A DNA stretch of 64,000 bases from Candidatus Doolittlea endobia (GTDB lineage: Bacteria > Pseudomonadota > Gammaproteobacteria > Enterobacterales > Enterobacteriaceae). The notes beneath the pieces were generated by a model, which worked only from the letters and a program-made list of their open reading frames with translations, was not told the DNA's origin and made no database searches. Position numbers and translations under genes: made by a program. The stretch covers positions 620,001-684,000 of the forward strand of contig NZ_LN999833.1 of NCBI RefSeq assembly GCF_900039485.1, given 5' to 3'. This document shows positions 21,591 to 31,837 of this stretch, piece after piece; position 1 is the first letter of the stretch; each line of letters starts with the position of its first letter.

Positions 21591-23138
21591 ATGGACCTCT
21601 CAATTTGGGCGGGATTGCTGACCCTGATCGTCTTGGAGATCGTGCTCGGCATAGACAACGTAGTTTTTATTGCGATCCTGGCAGACAAACTGCCGTTTAA
21701 AAAGCGCGATCGCGCGCGTGTGATAGGTCTCTTTATAGCGCTTATTATGCGTCTTGGCCTCCTGTCGTTAATATCCTGGATCGTTACTCTAAGGCAATCG
21801 TTGTTCACTCTGGGTGGATTTTCTTTTTCCGGTCGTGGCCTGATTTTACTGCTCGGCGGGGTTTTCCTGTTGTTCAAAGCTACCACAGAGCTGCATGAAC
21901 GCCTGGAACACAAGGAACACGATAGCAGCACCACTCGTGGATATGCCAGCTTTTGGGCAGTGGTAGTGCAAATTGTTATCCTTGACGCAGTATTTTCTTT
22001 AGATGCAGTAATCACTGCGGTGGGAATGGTCAACAATCTACCAGTCATGATGACCGCTGTAGTTATCGCCATGGCAATAATGCTACTGGCGTCCCGCTCA
22101 TTAACCCGTTTCGTTGACCGTCATCAAACCGTGGTAGTGTTGTGTCTTAGCTTCTTGCTGATGATAGGTCTTAGTTTGATTGCTGAAGGATTTGGCTTTC
22201 ACATTCCGAAAGGCTATCTGTATGCCGCTATTGGTTTTTCGATTCTTATCGAAATGTTTAACCAAATAGCGCGCCGTAATTTCATTAAAAGTCAATCCGC
22301 CAAGCCGATGCGTGAACGTACGGCTGAGGCGATTATGCGGTTAATGGGCGGAAGGTCACAATGCGAAACCGGTGAGGATGATATGGCTGAAACTTTCAAA
22401 CAACAGGCGCACTTTGCCGAAGAGGAACGGCATATGATTACCGGTGTGTTGTCGTTAGCTTCGCGGACGTTACGCAGTGTTATGACCCCGCGCAATGAAA
22501 TTACCTGGCTAGATTGCCAACGGCCGGTTACAGAGTTGCGCGTAACATTAATGGACACACCGCACAACATGTTTCCAGTCTGTAACGGTGAGCTAGATCA
22601 GCTGATTGGCATAGTGCGTGCCAAAGATTTAATGGCGGCGGTTGATAACGGCGAGAAAGTCAAGGCTTACGCGGCCGCTAATCCGGCGATTGTTGTACCA
22701 GAAACTCTAGATGTGCTTAAGTTGTTGGAAGAATTGCGTAGAGCAAAAGGAAGCATGGTAATGGTATCCAACGAATTCGGTGTCGTACAGGGCTTAGTGA
22801 CACCGCTGGACGTTCTGGAAGCAATTGCTGGTGAGTTTCCTGATGAGGATGAAACGCCAGAAATCGAGGTCCATGAGGACGGGTGGCTAGCGAAAGGCAG
22901 TACCGATCTGCACGCCTTACAGCTGGCGTTGGGCACCCAAGCGCTGGCGCGCGGGCGAGAAAACGTCGCCTCTTTAGCCGGATTGCTGCTATCACAGTGT
23001 GATCAAATTCCGGTGGAAGGGGATGTGCTAATCCTTGATGAGTGGCGGTTTACTATCCGTCAAATGGTCGAGTATCGCATTGAGCTTGTATGGATTGCGA
23101 GATTGGTGCCACAGCATAGGATGGATGCGAAAGAATAA
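21591..23138 (+). CDS. yoaE: TerC/CBS/CorC-domain membrane protein YoaE
   Basis: The product has 515 residues (E. coli YoaE 518). The N-terminal half is a TerC-type membrane domain of about seven segments ([20 protein letters not shown], then [18 protein letters not shown] with the characteristic paired acidic residues). A CBS pair follows (about 290-420, [46 protein letters not shown]) and then a CorC/HlyC transporter-associated domain (430-510). Family members are linked to metal ion export or homeostasis; recent work on TerC proteins points to Mn2+ handling for exported enzymes, but the exact role of YoaE is not settled. It is a surprisingly large, intact protein in an eroding region, implying selection. 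Confidence 0.9.
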   Translation: MDLSIWAGLLTLIVLEIVLGIDNVVFIAILADKLPFKKRDRARVIGLFIALIMRLGLLSLISWIVTLRQSLFTLGGFSFSGRGLILLLGGVFLLFKATTELHERLEHKEHDSSTTRGYASFWAVVVQIVILDAVFSLDAVITAVGMVNNLPVMMTAVVIAMAIMLLASRSLTRFVDRHQTVVVLCLSFLLMIGLSLIAEGFGFHIPKGYLYAAIGFSILIEMFNQIARRNFIKSQSAKPMRERTAEAIMRLMGGRSQCETGEDDMAETFKQQAHFAEEERHMITGVLSLASRTLRSVMTPRNEITWLDCQRPVTELRVTLMDTPHNMFPVCNGELDQLIGIVRAKDLMAAVDNGEKVKAYAAANPAIVVPETLDVLKLLEELRRAKGSMVMVSNEFGVVQGLVTPLDVLEAIAGEFPDEDETPEIEVHEDGWLAKGSTDLHALQLALGTQALARGRENVASLAGLLLSQCDQIPVEGDVLILDEWRFTIRQMVEYRIELVWIARLVPQHRMDAKE

Positions 23139-23247
23139 CTCTAAATGCTTACAGGGTTAATAATTTACTCATCAGTTACATGTACATTACGCCACTTCAA
23201 GGTCTAGGATTATGACTTAAAATCAGGTGTGATGTAAACGTGTAGTA

Positions 23248-23283
23248 AAAGAGGAAATCAAATCACGATTTGATTTCCTCTTT
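23248..23283. terminator. Perfect 16-bp hairpin overlapping the parE stop codon
   Basis: Bases 23248-23263 and 23268-23283 are exact reverse complements (arms begin AAAGAGGAAATC), with a 4-base loop at 23264-23267. It lies between convergent yoaE and parE, so it can act as a bidirectional terminator. One arm is the last codons of parE, and the parE TGA spans the loop boundary. The T-rich end (CTCTTTTAC) follows the stem on the parE strand. Confidence 0.7.
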
Positions 23284-25158
23284 GCCGCCTTTTTCCTGCA
23301 GCCACTTTCGACGGTCTTCCGAACGTCTTTTTGTTAATAGCATGTCCATCATTGATAGCGTCTTCTGCATGTTGTCTGCATCGACCGTTAACTGCACTAA
23401 TCGACGAGTATTGGGGTCAAACGTTGTTGCACGAAGCTGCAACGGGTTCATTTCACCTAAACCTTTAAAACGCTGTATATTGGGCTTGTCCTTTTTATAC
23501 TTCAACTGCTCTAGTACATCTCTTTTTTCTTCCTCATCAAGAGCGTAATACACTTCTTTACCTAGATCGATACGGTAAAGCGGTGGCATCGCTATATAGA
23601 CATGCCCCTCTTCCACTACTTTGCGAAAGTGTTGCATAAACAAAGCACATAGTAGCGTGGAAATATGCAGACCATCGGAATCAGCATCCGCCAGGATGCA
23701 GATTTTACCGTAACGTAGTTGACTCAAATCGTTACTATCTGGATCGATGCCTATCGCCACCGAAATATCATGTATTCCCTTGGAGGCTAACACTTTATCG
23801 GAAGAGACTTCCCAGGTATTAAGGATTTTCCCTTTTAGAGGCATGATTGCCTGATATTCGCGGTCTCTAGCCTGCTTAGCGGATCCACCGGCTGAATCTC
23901 CTTCTACTAGAAAAAGCTCCGTACGCACCAGATCTTGAGCATTACAGTCAGCCAGCTTGCCGGGCAGCGTCAACCCGTTAGTTAGCTTTTTACGTACCAC
24001 TTTTTTTGCCGCACGCAGGCGCCGCTTGGCACTGATGATCGCTAGTTCTACCAGTTGTTCAGCCACTTGTATATTCTGGTTTAGCCATAGAATAGAGGCA
24101 TCTTTAACCGCTCTAGAAACAAAGGCGGTGCTTCTCCGCGATGATAGGCGCTCTTTAGTCTGGCCAGCGAATTGCGGATCCTGCATTTTCACCGAGAGCA
24201 CATAAGCACAGCGTTCAAAAATGTCGTCTGCCGATAGCTTGACGCCGCGCGGCAAAATATTACGGCACTCGCAAAACTTGCGCATCGCCTCTAATAATCC
24301 TTGACGTAGCCCGTTTACGTGCGTACCCCCTTGTGGGGTTGGGATCAGATTGACATAACTTTCTGTTAGAAGCTCTCCCCCTTCCGGTAGCCATAATAGC
24401 GCCCAATCCACCGTTTTAGTGTTGTCGCTAACCGCACCGACAAAGGGCGTCTCTGGCAACGTAATCATCCCGTTAATCGTTTGATGCAGGTAGTCAGTCA
24501 GACCTGCTTCGTAGCACCAGCGCTGCTCGGTTTGATTCAATCGATTTTGAAAAACAATTGTTACGCCAGGGCATAATGCCGCTTTTGCTTTCAACAAATG
24601 GGTCAAGTGCAACACCGAAAATCGGGGATTGTCGAAAAAGCGTTCGTCTGGCCAGAAATGCACACAGGTACCGGTATGAGAATTAGGACAGGTACCGATC
24701 ACGCTCAGATCTTCGACTTTATTGCCGTTTTCAAACGCGATGCGGTATACATTGCCATTGCGGCACACCTTAACTTCGACCCGGGTTGATAGGGCATTGA
24801 CGACCGAGATGCCCACGCCGTGCAGGCCACCGGAGAATTGATAGTTTTTGTTTGAGAATTTACTGCCAGTATGTAGCTGGCACAGAATTAGTTCTACCGC
24901 CGGTATACCTTCTTTAGGATGAATATCCACCGGCATACCTCGCCCGTCGTCGGTAATTTCCAACGACTGATCCGAGTGTAAAATCACATCGATACGCCGA
25001 GCGTAGCCAGCAAGCACCTCGTCGACACTGTTATCGATAACTTCTTGCCCAAGATGATTAGGTCGTGAGGTATCGGTATACATCCCAGGGTGACGACGAA
25101 CTGATTCTAGTCCTCTGAGGACTTCTATCACGTCAGCGTTATAGCTTGATTGAGACAT
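23263..25158 (-). CDS. parE: DNA topoisomerase IV subunit B
   Basis: ParE is the ATPase subunit of topoisomerase IV, which decatenates daughter chromosomes. The product is 631 residues (E. coli 630). The GHKL ATPase holds VIDNSVDEVLAG, DDGRGMPV and GGLHGVGISVVNALS. The TOPRIM domain holds VEGDSAGGSAKQARDR (near 410), MPLKGKILN and the metal-binding DADSDG. The C-terminal RFKGLGEMNPLQL is present. The start ATG at 25158 gives the family N-terminus. The last residues (EEIKS) are encoded inside the terminator hairpin. It is intact; parC is outside the window. Confidence 0.97.
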   Translation of the reverse strand: MSQSSYNADVIEVLRGLESVRRHPGMYTDTSRPNHLGQEVIDNSVDEVLAGYARRIDVILHSDQSLEITDDGRGMPVDIHPKEGIPAVELILCQLHTGSKFSNKNYQFSGGLHGVGISVVNALSTRVEVKVCRNGNVYRIAFENGNKVEDLSVIGTCPNSHTGTCVHFWPDERFFDNPRFSVLHLTHLLKAKAALCPGVTIVFQNRLNQTEQRWCYEAGLTDYLHQTINGMITLPETPFVGAVSDNTKTVDWALLWLPEGGELLTESYVNLIPTPQGGTHVNGLRQGLLEAMRKFCECRNILPRGVKLSADDIFERCAYVLSVKMQDPQFAGQTKERLSSRRSTAFVSRAVKDASILWLNQNIQVAEQLVELAIISAKRRLRAAKKVVRKKLTNGLTLPGKLADCNAQDLVRTELFLVEGDSAGGSAKQARDREYQAIMPLKGKILNTWEVSSDKVLASKGIHDISVAIGIDPDSNDLSQLRYGKICILADADSDGLHISTLLCALFMQHFRKVVEEGHVYIAMPPLYRIDLGKEVYYALDEEEKRDVLEQLKYKKDKPNIQRFKGLGEMNPLQLRATTFDPNTRRLVQLTVDADNMQKTLSMMDMLLTKRRSEDRRKWLQEKGGKEEIKS

Positions 25159-26071
25159 CTTTTAATCATATTTTGTGACAAATTGCTGACAATCCTACCG
25201 AAAAGGCCGGCTGGCTGGAAGCAAATATTCTGCAAATACCGGATTCGACGATCTGTAGATTGCCGACTTCCGATATCCGATATCTGCTAGTCTAGCATGT
25301 CAATCTTCATCACCTTTTCATTATAGATAAAGGTACAGGTATCTACACATGTATCTTGATATCTGTTATGACTTTGCAGAATGATTGCAACCTATCTTCT
25401 GGCATGACTTGAGAAGTACATGGTCATGTACGTTTTATGTGGACACTCAAATTCAAGTTAGAACTATATAAACAGGCTATATATTATGCATATAAAAATT
25501 ATTTTATGTTACATACATAAGACCATTATTCTTCTGATTTAAAGCAGATAATGCTTTCAGCTTTAAGCTCTATGTTACCGCCACGTTCTTTAGTGGAATT
25601 TTTCATAGTAGTAAGCTGATATACTAGTGTAGTATTCCTATATTTAGGATCATTCATTACTATTTCGATGATAGTCGAGTGTATATTTTCTTGATTGCCG
25701 AGATAGAGAAAATAACGTGAAACAAACATCGCAATTATAAATTCGCACAGAACGCCATTGGATTTAATTACAAAGAGGGAAGATAATATCTATTTATATT
25801 AGATGAATTCTTTAAAAGAAGTGTTTAGAAAATTAATACATCTAAGTCACTACTCAAAGAGTAATCAAACTTCACTTAAAACTGTACCAACATGCCGAAT
25901 GATCTGATTAAATCTAATGTGTACTTTTACCTGTTTTATTCGCTTGAAGCCTAAAAAGCATCATCAATGTTTATGCCGGTAGTGGGTATGTGCTTCTTGT
26001 AACGGCTCTTGATATGTTTGAAAGCCATTTCGTTTTATATGCTCTGTTTTTAACTTGATGAGGTTAAAATA
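25159..26071. other. Gap of about 910 bases between parE and der
   Basis: The two genes are divergent here, and the gap presumably holds both promoters. No gene is recognised; yqiA (upstream of parE in E. coli) cannot be traced. A 67-codon minus-strand frame at 25526-25729 has no recognisable motif and probably is chance. Bases 25409-25427 share a 19-base sequence with 50422-50440. Confidence 0.45.
25409..25427 (+). repeat. 19-base sequence shared with 50422-50440
   Basis: TTGAGAAGTACATGGTCAT here and TTGAAAAGTACATGGTCAT at 50422 differ at one position. Here it continues into the near-palindrome GTACATGGTCATGTAC (25416-25431). Both are in gene-free DNA. Confidence 0.45.
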
Positions 26072-27544
26072 ATGATACCTGTCGTCGTGTTACTTGGGCG
26101 CCAGAATGTAGGAAAATCTACTCTCTTTAATCGACTAACGCGAACACGTGATGCATTAGTGGCGGATTTTCCTGGGCTGACACGTGACCGCAAGTATGGT
26201 CGTGTCGAATGGGAAGGCCATAAATTTATCTTTATTGATACAGGCGGTATTGATGGCACTGAAAAGGGGGTAGAAATCTGTATGACCAGTCAATCTTTGC
26301 TGGCGATTGATGAGGCAGATATTGTGTTATTCATGGTCGATGGACGTACTGGTCTGATGTCGGCCGATAAAGGTATTGCCAGGCATCTGCGTAGCCGAAA
26401 GAAAACCACGGTGATTATCGCCAATAAGATCGACGGAATTGATTCCGACAGTGCTGTAAGGGATTTTTATTCCCTAGGCATGGGAAAGATAATCCCTATT
26501 GCTGCTGCGCACGGGCGAGGCATCAATAACCTGTTAAAACAAGTTTTATTACCACTTGTGCGCAATGATTTGTCAGCAGAGGAAACAAATAACAAAGAGA
26601 TATTTGCGCTCTGGCCTGACGATAAGACAGAGACCCTAACAGGGGAAGAAGAGCTTTGTGAGCTTCAAGCGCTGCCGATAAAGTTTGCTATTGTAGGGCG
26701 TCCCAACGTAGGTAAATCCACGCTCACCAACCGCATTCTCGGCAAAGAACGCATGGTGGTCTATAGTACGCCTGGTACAACCCGCGATAGCATTTATATC
26801 CCTATGATACGTGACAAAAGGGGATATATCTTGATTGATACCGCTGGCGTCCGCAAGTCTGACAAGGTCACGGAAATCGTGGAAAAATTTTCCGTCATCA
26901 AAACGCTACAGGCGATTGAAGACGCTAATGTCGTATTACTGCTTATCGATGCTCGTGAAGGTATTGCTGATCAAGATCTGTCTTTGCTTAACTTTATTCT
27001 CAACACCGGCCGCGCGCTGGTCATTGTGGTTAACAAATGGGATGGCCTGTCCAGCGAGATGCGTAATGAAATAAAAGACGCCATGACTCATCGTCTTAGT
27101 TTTATCGATTTTGCCCGTGTGCATTTCATCTCGGCCTTGCACGGCAGCGGCGTCGGCACTTTGCTTGAATCGGTGAATGAAGCCTACCAATGCGCTACAA
27201 AGCAGATCAACACTGCTCTATTGACACGCATCATGCACATGGCTGTTGATGAACATCAACCGCCACTTGTACGTGGTCGACGCGTTAAACTAAAATATGC
27301 CCATGCTGGTGGTTACAATCCTCCAATTGTGGTGATTCATGGCACACAGGTTAAAGATTTGCCGAATGCTTATAAGCGTTATTTAATGAATTATTTTCGT
27401 CGCTCGCTAGAGATTATGGGTACGCTGATTCGTATTCAGTTTAATGAAAACGTTAATCCTTTTGCCGGACGACGTAATACCTTAACGCCGACGCAGTTAT
27501 GTAAGCGTAGGCGGCTAATGAGCCATGTCAAGAAAGTTAATTAA
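26072..27544 (+). CDS. der: Ribosome biogenesis GTPase Der (EngA)
   Basis: Der is a tandem GTPase needed for maturation of the 50S subunit. It has 490 residues, the E. coli length. The first G domain has P-loop GRQNVGKS (9-16; the usual proline is Gln), DTGG (57-60) and NKID (118-121). The second has GRPNVGKS (209-216), DTAG and NKWD. The C-terminal KH-like domain includes [22 protein letters not shown] and [17 protein letters not shown]. The ATG at 26072 follows GATGAGG. It is intact. A possible yfgJ remnant follows, as in E. coli gene order. Confidence 0.97.
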   Translation: MIPVVVLLGRQNVGKSTLFNRLTRTRDALVADFPGLTRDRKYGRVEWEGHKFIFIDTGGIDGTEKGVEICMTSQSLLAIDEADIVLFMVDGRTGLMSADKGIARHLRSRKKTTVIIANKIDGIDSDSAVRDFYSLGMGKIIPIAAAHGRGINNLLKQVLLPLVRNDLSAEETNNKEIFALWPDDKTETLTGEEELCELQALPIKFAIVGRPNVGKSTLTNRILGKERMVVYSTPGTTRDSIYIPMIRDKRGYILIDTAGVRKSDKVTEIVEKFSVIKTLQAIEDANVVLLLIDAREGIADQDLSLLNFILNTGRALVIVVNKWDGLSSEMRNEIKDAMTHRLSFIDFARVHFISALHGSGVGTLLESVNEAYQCATKQINTALLTRIMHMAVDEHQPPLVRGRRVKLKYAHAGGYNPPIVVIHGTQVKDLPNAYKRYLMNYFRRSLEIMGTLIRIQFNENVNPFAGRRNTLTPTQLCKRRRLMSHVKKVN

Positions 27545-27581
27545 TATTAAATATACGGGTGAGCTATTGCTAATAGCTACG

Positions 27582-27786
27582 GGTCACTGCACGCTACAGC
27601 GATGGCTGCGCTGAAAAAAACGGAGACGTCATCTTCTCATTACCGATTAAAGTCTGATTAGGCGACGACGGTGATTCACCATTACCGTGCGTCGGTTGTA
27701 TCAGCAGTACTGTGGCGTTTTAGTGCTAAAGCCTCAAACAGAAAACTTCTGACCCGTTAACATAGGGTTAAAAGTGAAACTGTTAT
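27582..27786 (+). pseudogene. Possible yfgJ remnant (zinc-ribbon protein)
   Basis: YfgJ is a short zinc-ribbon protein encoded directly after der in E. coli. Here HCTLQRW near 27585 could be the first CxxC area. LVLKPQTENF near 27722 matches LQVLKACGAVDYFC loosely, and NIGLKVKLL near 27765 matches the terminal GLISKKRVEF, with stops and frame changes between. The match is weak and depends on gene order. Confidence 0.3.
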
Positions 27787-29885
27787 GTCGCGATAACGCA
27801 ATCACTGCATGATTATTCAAAACAAGTCACCAGCCTATACAGGCTTCTTTTGGACGCGCAATATTTTTACGCCAATCCGATAATACATTTGTTTTTGCTG
27901 CTTAACGAATCGCAATGTTGATTTTCCTGAATCTGACTGTACGGTGAGTCAAGATTTCGCTGAGCTATTGCAACAACTGGATTAGTAGGTGACAATGTGC
28001 ATTGAACACGCTCAAGTTGAGCGACTCGGGTTTCCATCCGGAGATGGCATTGCTATTTAACCCTTGGGGAATAGCGACCCAAGGGTTGCTGCAAATAATT
28101 ATTAAGTTTTTTCGTAAGATGATTCGGCATGGCTTAGTATAATATATGATATTATTGGAGTCATAGTACTGTGTACTTCCTTATGTCCTGTAAGGTTACT
28201 TGATAAGACGAATTTCTTTGCAGGAAATTGACGTATACGTCAAGTACCTGAGAGCATGCAGAGTGGATATTATTTTATCAAGATCAAAGTAAACGATATT
28301 ATTGCGCTGTAGTTCTTGCATTTTCAGAAGAGTTGCTCATCAGAATGGTAATTTTTAGTGCGCATATTTATCTATGTCAATTTTAGTATAAGTGCCATGG
28401 CACGCCATGATTGCGATTTCATGCAAATTACATGCAATAATCGTTATTACCGGCACCGCTATATTAGCCTTTTCAGTTTTTTGTTCAATTGCATTTTATA
28501 TTCCTTTGCATTTTATATTCCTTATACAGTTTTCTATGTATATTACACATATATTATAGATACGGTGACTAGGCAAGAAGTTTACTTTGTTTATCGATTT
28601 CTGGAAACGTACTTTGAAAGTCCATTGATAGACGTTTCATCAGGATCTAGAAACTTGCCGTTCTAGCTAACGGCTGCAATTTTGATTCTGAGCATTTTTC
28701 AGGACAGACGCTGTGGCGTACTTCTTAATATTAATTTTATAAACCTGCGGACGACTACTTGGCTAGCACAGTATACGCCAGAATCTGGTTTCTTAGACCA
28801 GGTCGATCCGTATTATTACGGCGACTATTAATCATCTAATGAATCTACCATAACATATATAGGCTGCTGATTTGCGACAGCGCGAAGGTCAGTTTGATGC
28901 CGTACGGCGAGAAAGCAGGCGCTCTGTTATGTTGCGGAAAGCTCGCAATCTGGTGAATAATGTCGTTGTCCAGCCTTTGGATGACCAGCGCTGAGTAGCC
29001 GCTTAAAGGTATAGCACAGGAAACGCGCTACCGTCTGAAGACCGGCCGACATCGCAGTGACTGCAGTGAGCGGTGTACCAGTATCTGGTTATAACTGTTA
29101 CAATCCGTGACGCAGGGTTCATGTGGATATTGGCCGATTGTTAGTCCGTATAGCATAAGCAATACAAGTACGGAAGGTGCCCTTAATATCGGTGGAAAAG
29201 GTTTTATCACTAGCGGTTTGAGCAATATAACGTAACCATTTTGCGAGACTTTGAACTGATTTTTCACTAGGACGCGCCGAATTGCCGGCAGCGTCCACTA
29301 ATTGACAAGATATCCACTATCGGCGCTTGGATGCGTGTGCTCTACTATTACTGATATCGATACCAAGCCTGTTCAGGCGGCCGCCGTCTTCTGGATGCGG
29401 CGCCAGAGCACATCCAAACTACACCAATCGGCCTACCTGCATCCACTTCTTGGGTGATTTCAATGCACACTCCCGCATGAAGCTAGGAACCAATAACAAG
29501 GAAAGACCTAACACTATCGCAATGCCTGCTTCATTGTATCTCCCAACCAACGCCAAAACGGCGATTAACGTGTCAGGTTAAACAACACTATATCTCTATG
29601 CTGGGTTTAAATCTTAAATCTATTACATTTTGCTAAATAGCTTTACTAAAAGCGGTCGTCACGAATGTAGTGATTCTTTTTAGACAAACGCATAGAAAAA
29701 TAGCTGTACATTTTGGGTTTGATTAGACTCCTCATCTTAACAATGGTAACAAAGCTGTAGAACCTCGTGTAAATCTTGGGTACCATAGTCGATATGAATG
29801 CAGTGACTAAGTGAATTCGCATCCTGACAAAGGTATTCGCCTTATTCGTCTTGTTACGCTAATCTTTTAAGATATAAGCTTTATT
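27787..29885. other. Longest gene-free stretch (about 2.1 kb)
   Basis: No intact gene is found between der and hemG. E. coli has trkH directly before hemG, but I cannot align TrkH. The 28358-28666 frame is low-complexity AT-rich sequence, not protein-like. Bases 28690-29330 and 29390-29580 are less AT-rich and contain broken protein-like segments (for example YARIWFLRPGRSVLLRRLL, plus strand), so they are probably old coding DNA of unknown identity. Confidence 0.45.
28059..28087. terminator. 10-bp hairpin in the der-hemG gap
   Basis: AACCCTTGGG (28059-28068) and CCCAAGGGTT (28078-28087) form a perfect stem with a 9-base loop. No U-tract follows directly, though a T-run lies about 20 bases on. 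It may be a surviving terminator of a lost gene. Confidence 0.35.
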
Positions 29886-30416
29886 GTGAAAACCTTGATT
29901 ATCTATTTAAGCCATGATGGCCAAACGCACAAAATTGCACGCGCGATTGGATCTTATTTTACCAATTGTTGTGAATGTGATGTAGTAGATCTGCGCCTCG
30001 CACAGGATCTTGATCTACAACGTTATCAACGGGTGATTGCGGGAGCATCTATACGCTATGGTCACTTTGCCGCAGATTTAGGCCGCTTCATCGTTCAGCA
30101 CCTTGATTGGCTGCACAGTATTCCCAGCGCGTTTTATGCTGTCAATTTAACAGCGCGTAAACCTGATAAATGCACACCAAATACCAATGCTTATACTCGA
30201 AAATTTCTGGCGACAACACCCTGGCGTCCCGATCTCTGTGCTGTATTTGCGGGCGCACTATGTTATCCGCGCTATCGTTGGTTTGATCGGGTGATAATCC
30301 AAATGATCATGCGCATGACCGGAGGTGAGACCGATTGTACCAAAGAAGTAGAATATACGAATTGGGAGCAAGTTTCTGCCTTTGCCGGCGAAGTGGCGAA
30401 ATTGACCGCCAAATAA
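29886..30416 (+). CDS. hemG: Menaquinone-dependent protoporphyrinogen oxidase
   Basis: HemG is a flavodoxin-like FMN enzyme that oxidises protoporphyrinogen IX to protoporphyrin IX with a quinone acceptor. The 176-residue product (E. coli 181) starts KTLIIYLSHDGQTHKIA, the phosphate-binding loop of flavodoxins, and has VIAGASIRYGHFA, FYAVNLTARKPDKCTPNTN, the HemG-specific long loop, and YPRYRWFDRVIIQMIMRMTG. The ATG/GTG region at 29886 (GTG) gives the family start. It is intact. In E. coli an rRNA operon follows hemG; here there is none. Confidence 0.93.
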   Translation: MKTLIIYLSHDGQTHKIARAIGSYFTNCCECDVVDLRLAQDLDLQRYQRVIAGASIRYGHFAADLGRFIVQHLDWLHSIPSAFYAVNLTARKPDKCTPNTNAYTRKFLATTPWRPDLCAVFAGALCYPRYRWFDRVIIQMIMRMTGGETDCTKEVEYTNWEQVSAFAGEVAKLTAK

Positions 30417-30462
30417 GCGCCAACGTGCTCTTATCAAGCTGTTTCTGAAAGAAAATGGCAAG

Positions 30463-30480
30463 TCCGATGTTAACATCGGA
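30463..30480. terminator. 18-base palindrome after hemG
   Basis: TCCGATGTTAACATCGGA is a perfect palindrome 47 bases after the hemG stop. As RNA it forms a 7-base-pair stem with a TTAA loop. There is no U-tract, so it could be a terminator remnant or a protein-binding site. Confidence 0.4.
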
Positions 30481-30554
30481 GGCTCAGCACTACATTTACA
30501 TAGATAATCAGATATACATAGATTATCATTAATAATATAATAAAATTTTGAATT

Positions 30555-30574
30555 TTGATCTTTGGAAAGATCAA
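30555..30574 (-). terminator. Possible fbaA terminator hairpin
   Basis: TTGATCTTT (30555-30563) and AAAGATCAA (30566-30574) are exact reverse complements, about 110 bases downstream of fbaA on the minus strand, followed in that direction by a T-containing AT-rich tract. Function is uncertain. Confidence 0.35.
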
Positions 30575-30681
30575 TCCATATACTTAAAATTTTAACATTA
30601 TTAAAATAATGCAACACAACTTTTTACATAACTTATGCGTAGACTATTTATGATTGTCTTTTAGGACTAAGATCTACTCAG

Positions 30682-31758
30682 TTACAGTACGTTGATAGCA
30701 TTTAGTTCTTTAAAAGCCATTTCTAGGCGCGTCCTCATAGAGGCTTGACCGGCCCGGATCCATAAGCGCGGATCGTAGAATTTCTTGTTTGGTTTATCAA
30801 CGCCTTCCGGGTTGCCTAGCTGTGTCTGTAAGTAATCTTCGTTCTTATGATAATATTGCAAAACTCCTTCCCACGTGGCCCACTGAGTATCGGTATCAAT
30901 ATTCATTTTAACCACACCGTAGCTGATAGCTGCTTTAATTTCTTTTGGTGTAGAGCCTGAGCCGCCGTGGAAAACTAAATTCAGAAATTTTTCCGGTAAA
31001 TTAAATTTTTCCGAAATATATTTCTGCAAAATATCCAGGATTTTTGGTGTTAACTGTACGTTACCTGCCTTGTAAACGCCGTGAACGTTGCCGAACGCGG
31101 CTGCAATAATAAAACTCGGGCTGATGGCATGCAGCTTTTCATAGGCATAAGCGACATGTTCCGGCTGAGTGTACAACGCGGAGTTATCTAGATGGTGATT
31201 GTTCACGCCGTCTTCTTCGCCGCCAGTGCAACCCAACTCAATTTCTAGCGTCATATTTAGTTTAGCCATACGCGTCAAATAGTTGGCGCTAATTTCGATA
31301 TTCTCTTCTAACGACTCTTCAGATAAGTCTATCATATGAGAGGAAAACAGCGGTTTGCCAGTGGCAAGAGAGTATTTTTCGCCGGCGTCTAGTAGACCGT
31401 CAAGCCACGACAGTAGTTTTTTAGAACAATGATCAGTATGCAGAATAACTGGGATACCATAATGTTCGGCTACCTGATGTACATGTAGCGCGCCGGACAC
31501 TGCGCCAAGAACAGCCGCAGTTTGGCCTTTAGTTTTTAAGCCTTTTCCCGCGATAAAAGCGGCACCGCCATTAGAAAATTGCACAATAATTGGCGCGCGC
31601 ATCTTGGTAGCCGCTTCCAGTGCGGCATTAATGGAATCAGTACCTATACAGTTAACGGCGGGTATAGCAAAGTTATTTTCTTTCGCGACAGCGAACACTT
31701 TCTGAACTTCATCACCGGTAATGACACCTGGTTTAACAAAATCTAAAATTTTAGACAT
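30682..31758 (-). CDS. fbaA: Class II fructose-bisphosphate aldolase
   Basis: FbaA is the zinc-dependent aldolase of glycolysis and gluconeogenesis. The product is 358 residues (E. coli 359). It contains catalytic Asp109 and zinc ligand His110 in LHTDHC, ELGCTGGEEDGV, the second zinc histidine in FGNVHGVYK, the third in VFHGGSGS, and the substrate loop NIDTDTQWATW. It is intact, lies 79 bases after pgk and is transcribed with it; the epd gene that leads this operon in E. coli is missing. Confidence 0.97.
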   Translation of the reverse strand: MSKILDFVKPGVITGDEVQKVFAVAKENNFAIPAVNCIGTDSINAALEAATKMRAPIIVQFSNGGAAFIAGKGLKTKGQTAAVLGAVSGALHVHQVAEHYGIPVILHTDHCSKKLLSWLDGLLDAGEKYSLATGKPLFSSHMIDLSEESLEENIEISANYLTRMAKLNMTLEIELGCTGGEEDGVNNHHLDNSALYTQPEHVAYAYEKLHAISPSFIIAAAFGNVHGVYKAGNVQLTPKILDILQKYISEKFNLPEKFLNLVFHGGSGSTPKEIKAAISYGVVKMNIDTDTQWATWEGVLQYYHKNEDYLQTQLGNPEGVDKPNKKFYDPRLWIRAGQASMRTRLEMAFKELNAINVL

Positions 31759-31837
31759 ATTACTTTCCTATTTGTATGTCATTAAAATAGGCATTCTCAC
31801 TGCGGTTTGACCAGCAGCTGCAGTGCCTCTTCAATAC

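Noticed and set aside
25526-25729. 67-codon minus-strand frame in the parE-der gap
   Set aside because: No recognised motif, poor start context and surrounded by eroded DNA; probably chance.
28358-28666. 102-codon plus-strand frame as a membrane protein gene
   Set aside because: Its Ile/Phe/Tyr-rich text follows from AT-rich DNA; no family similarity, Shine-Dalgarno or operon context supports it.
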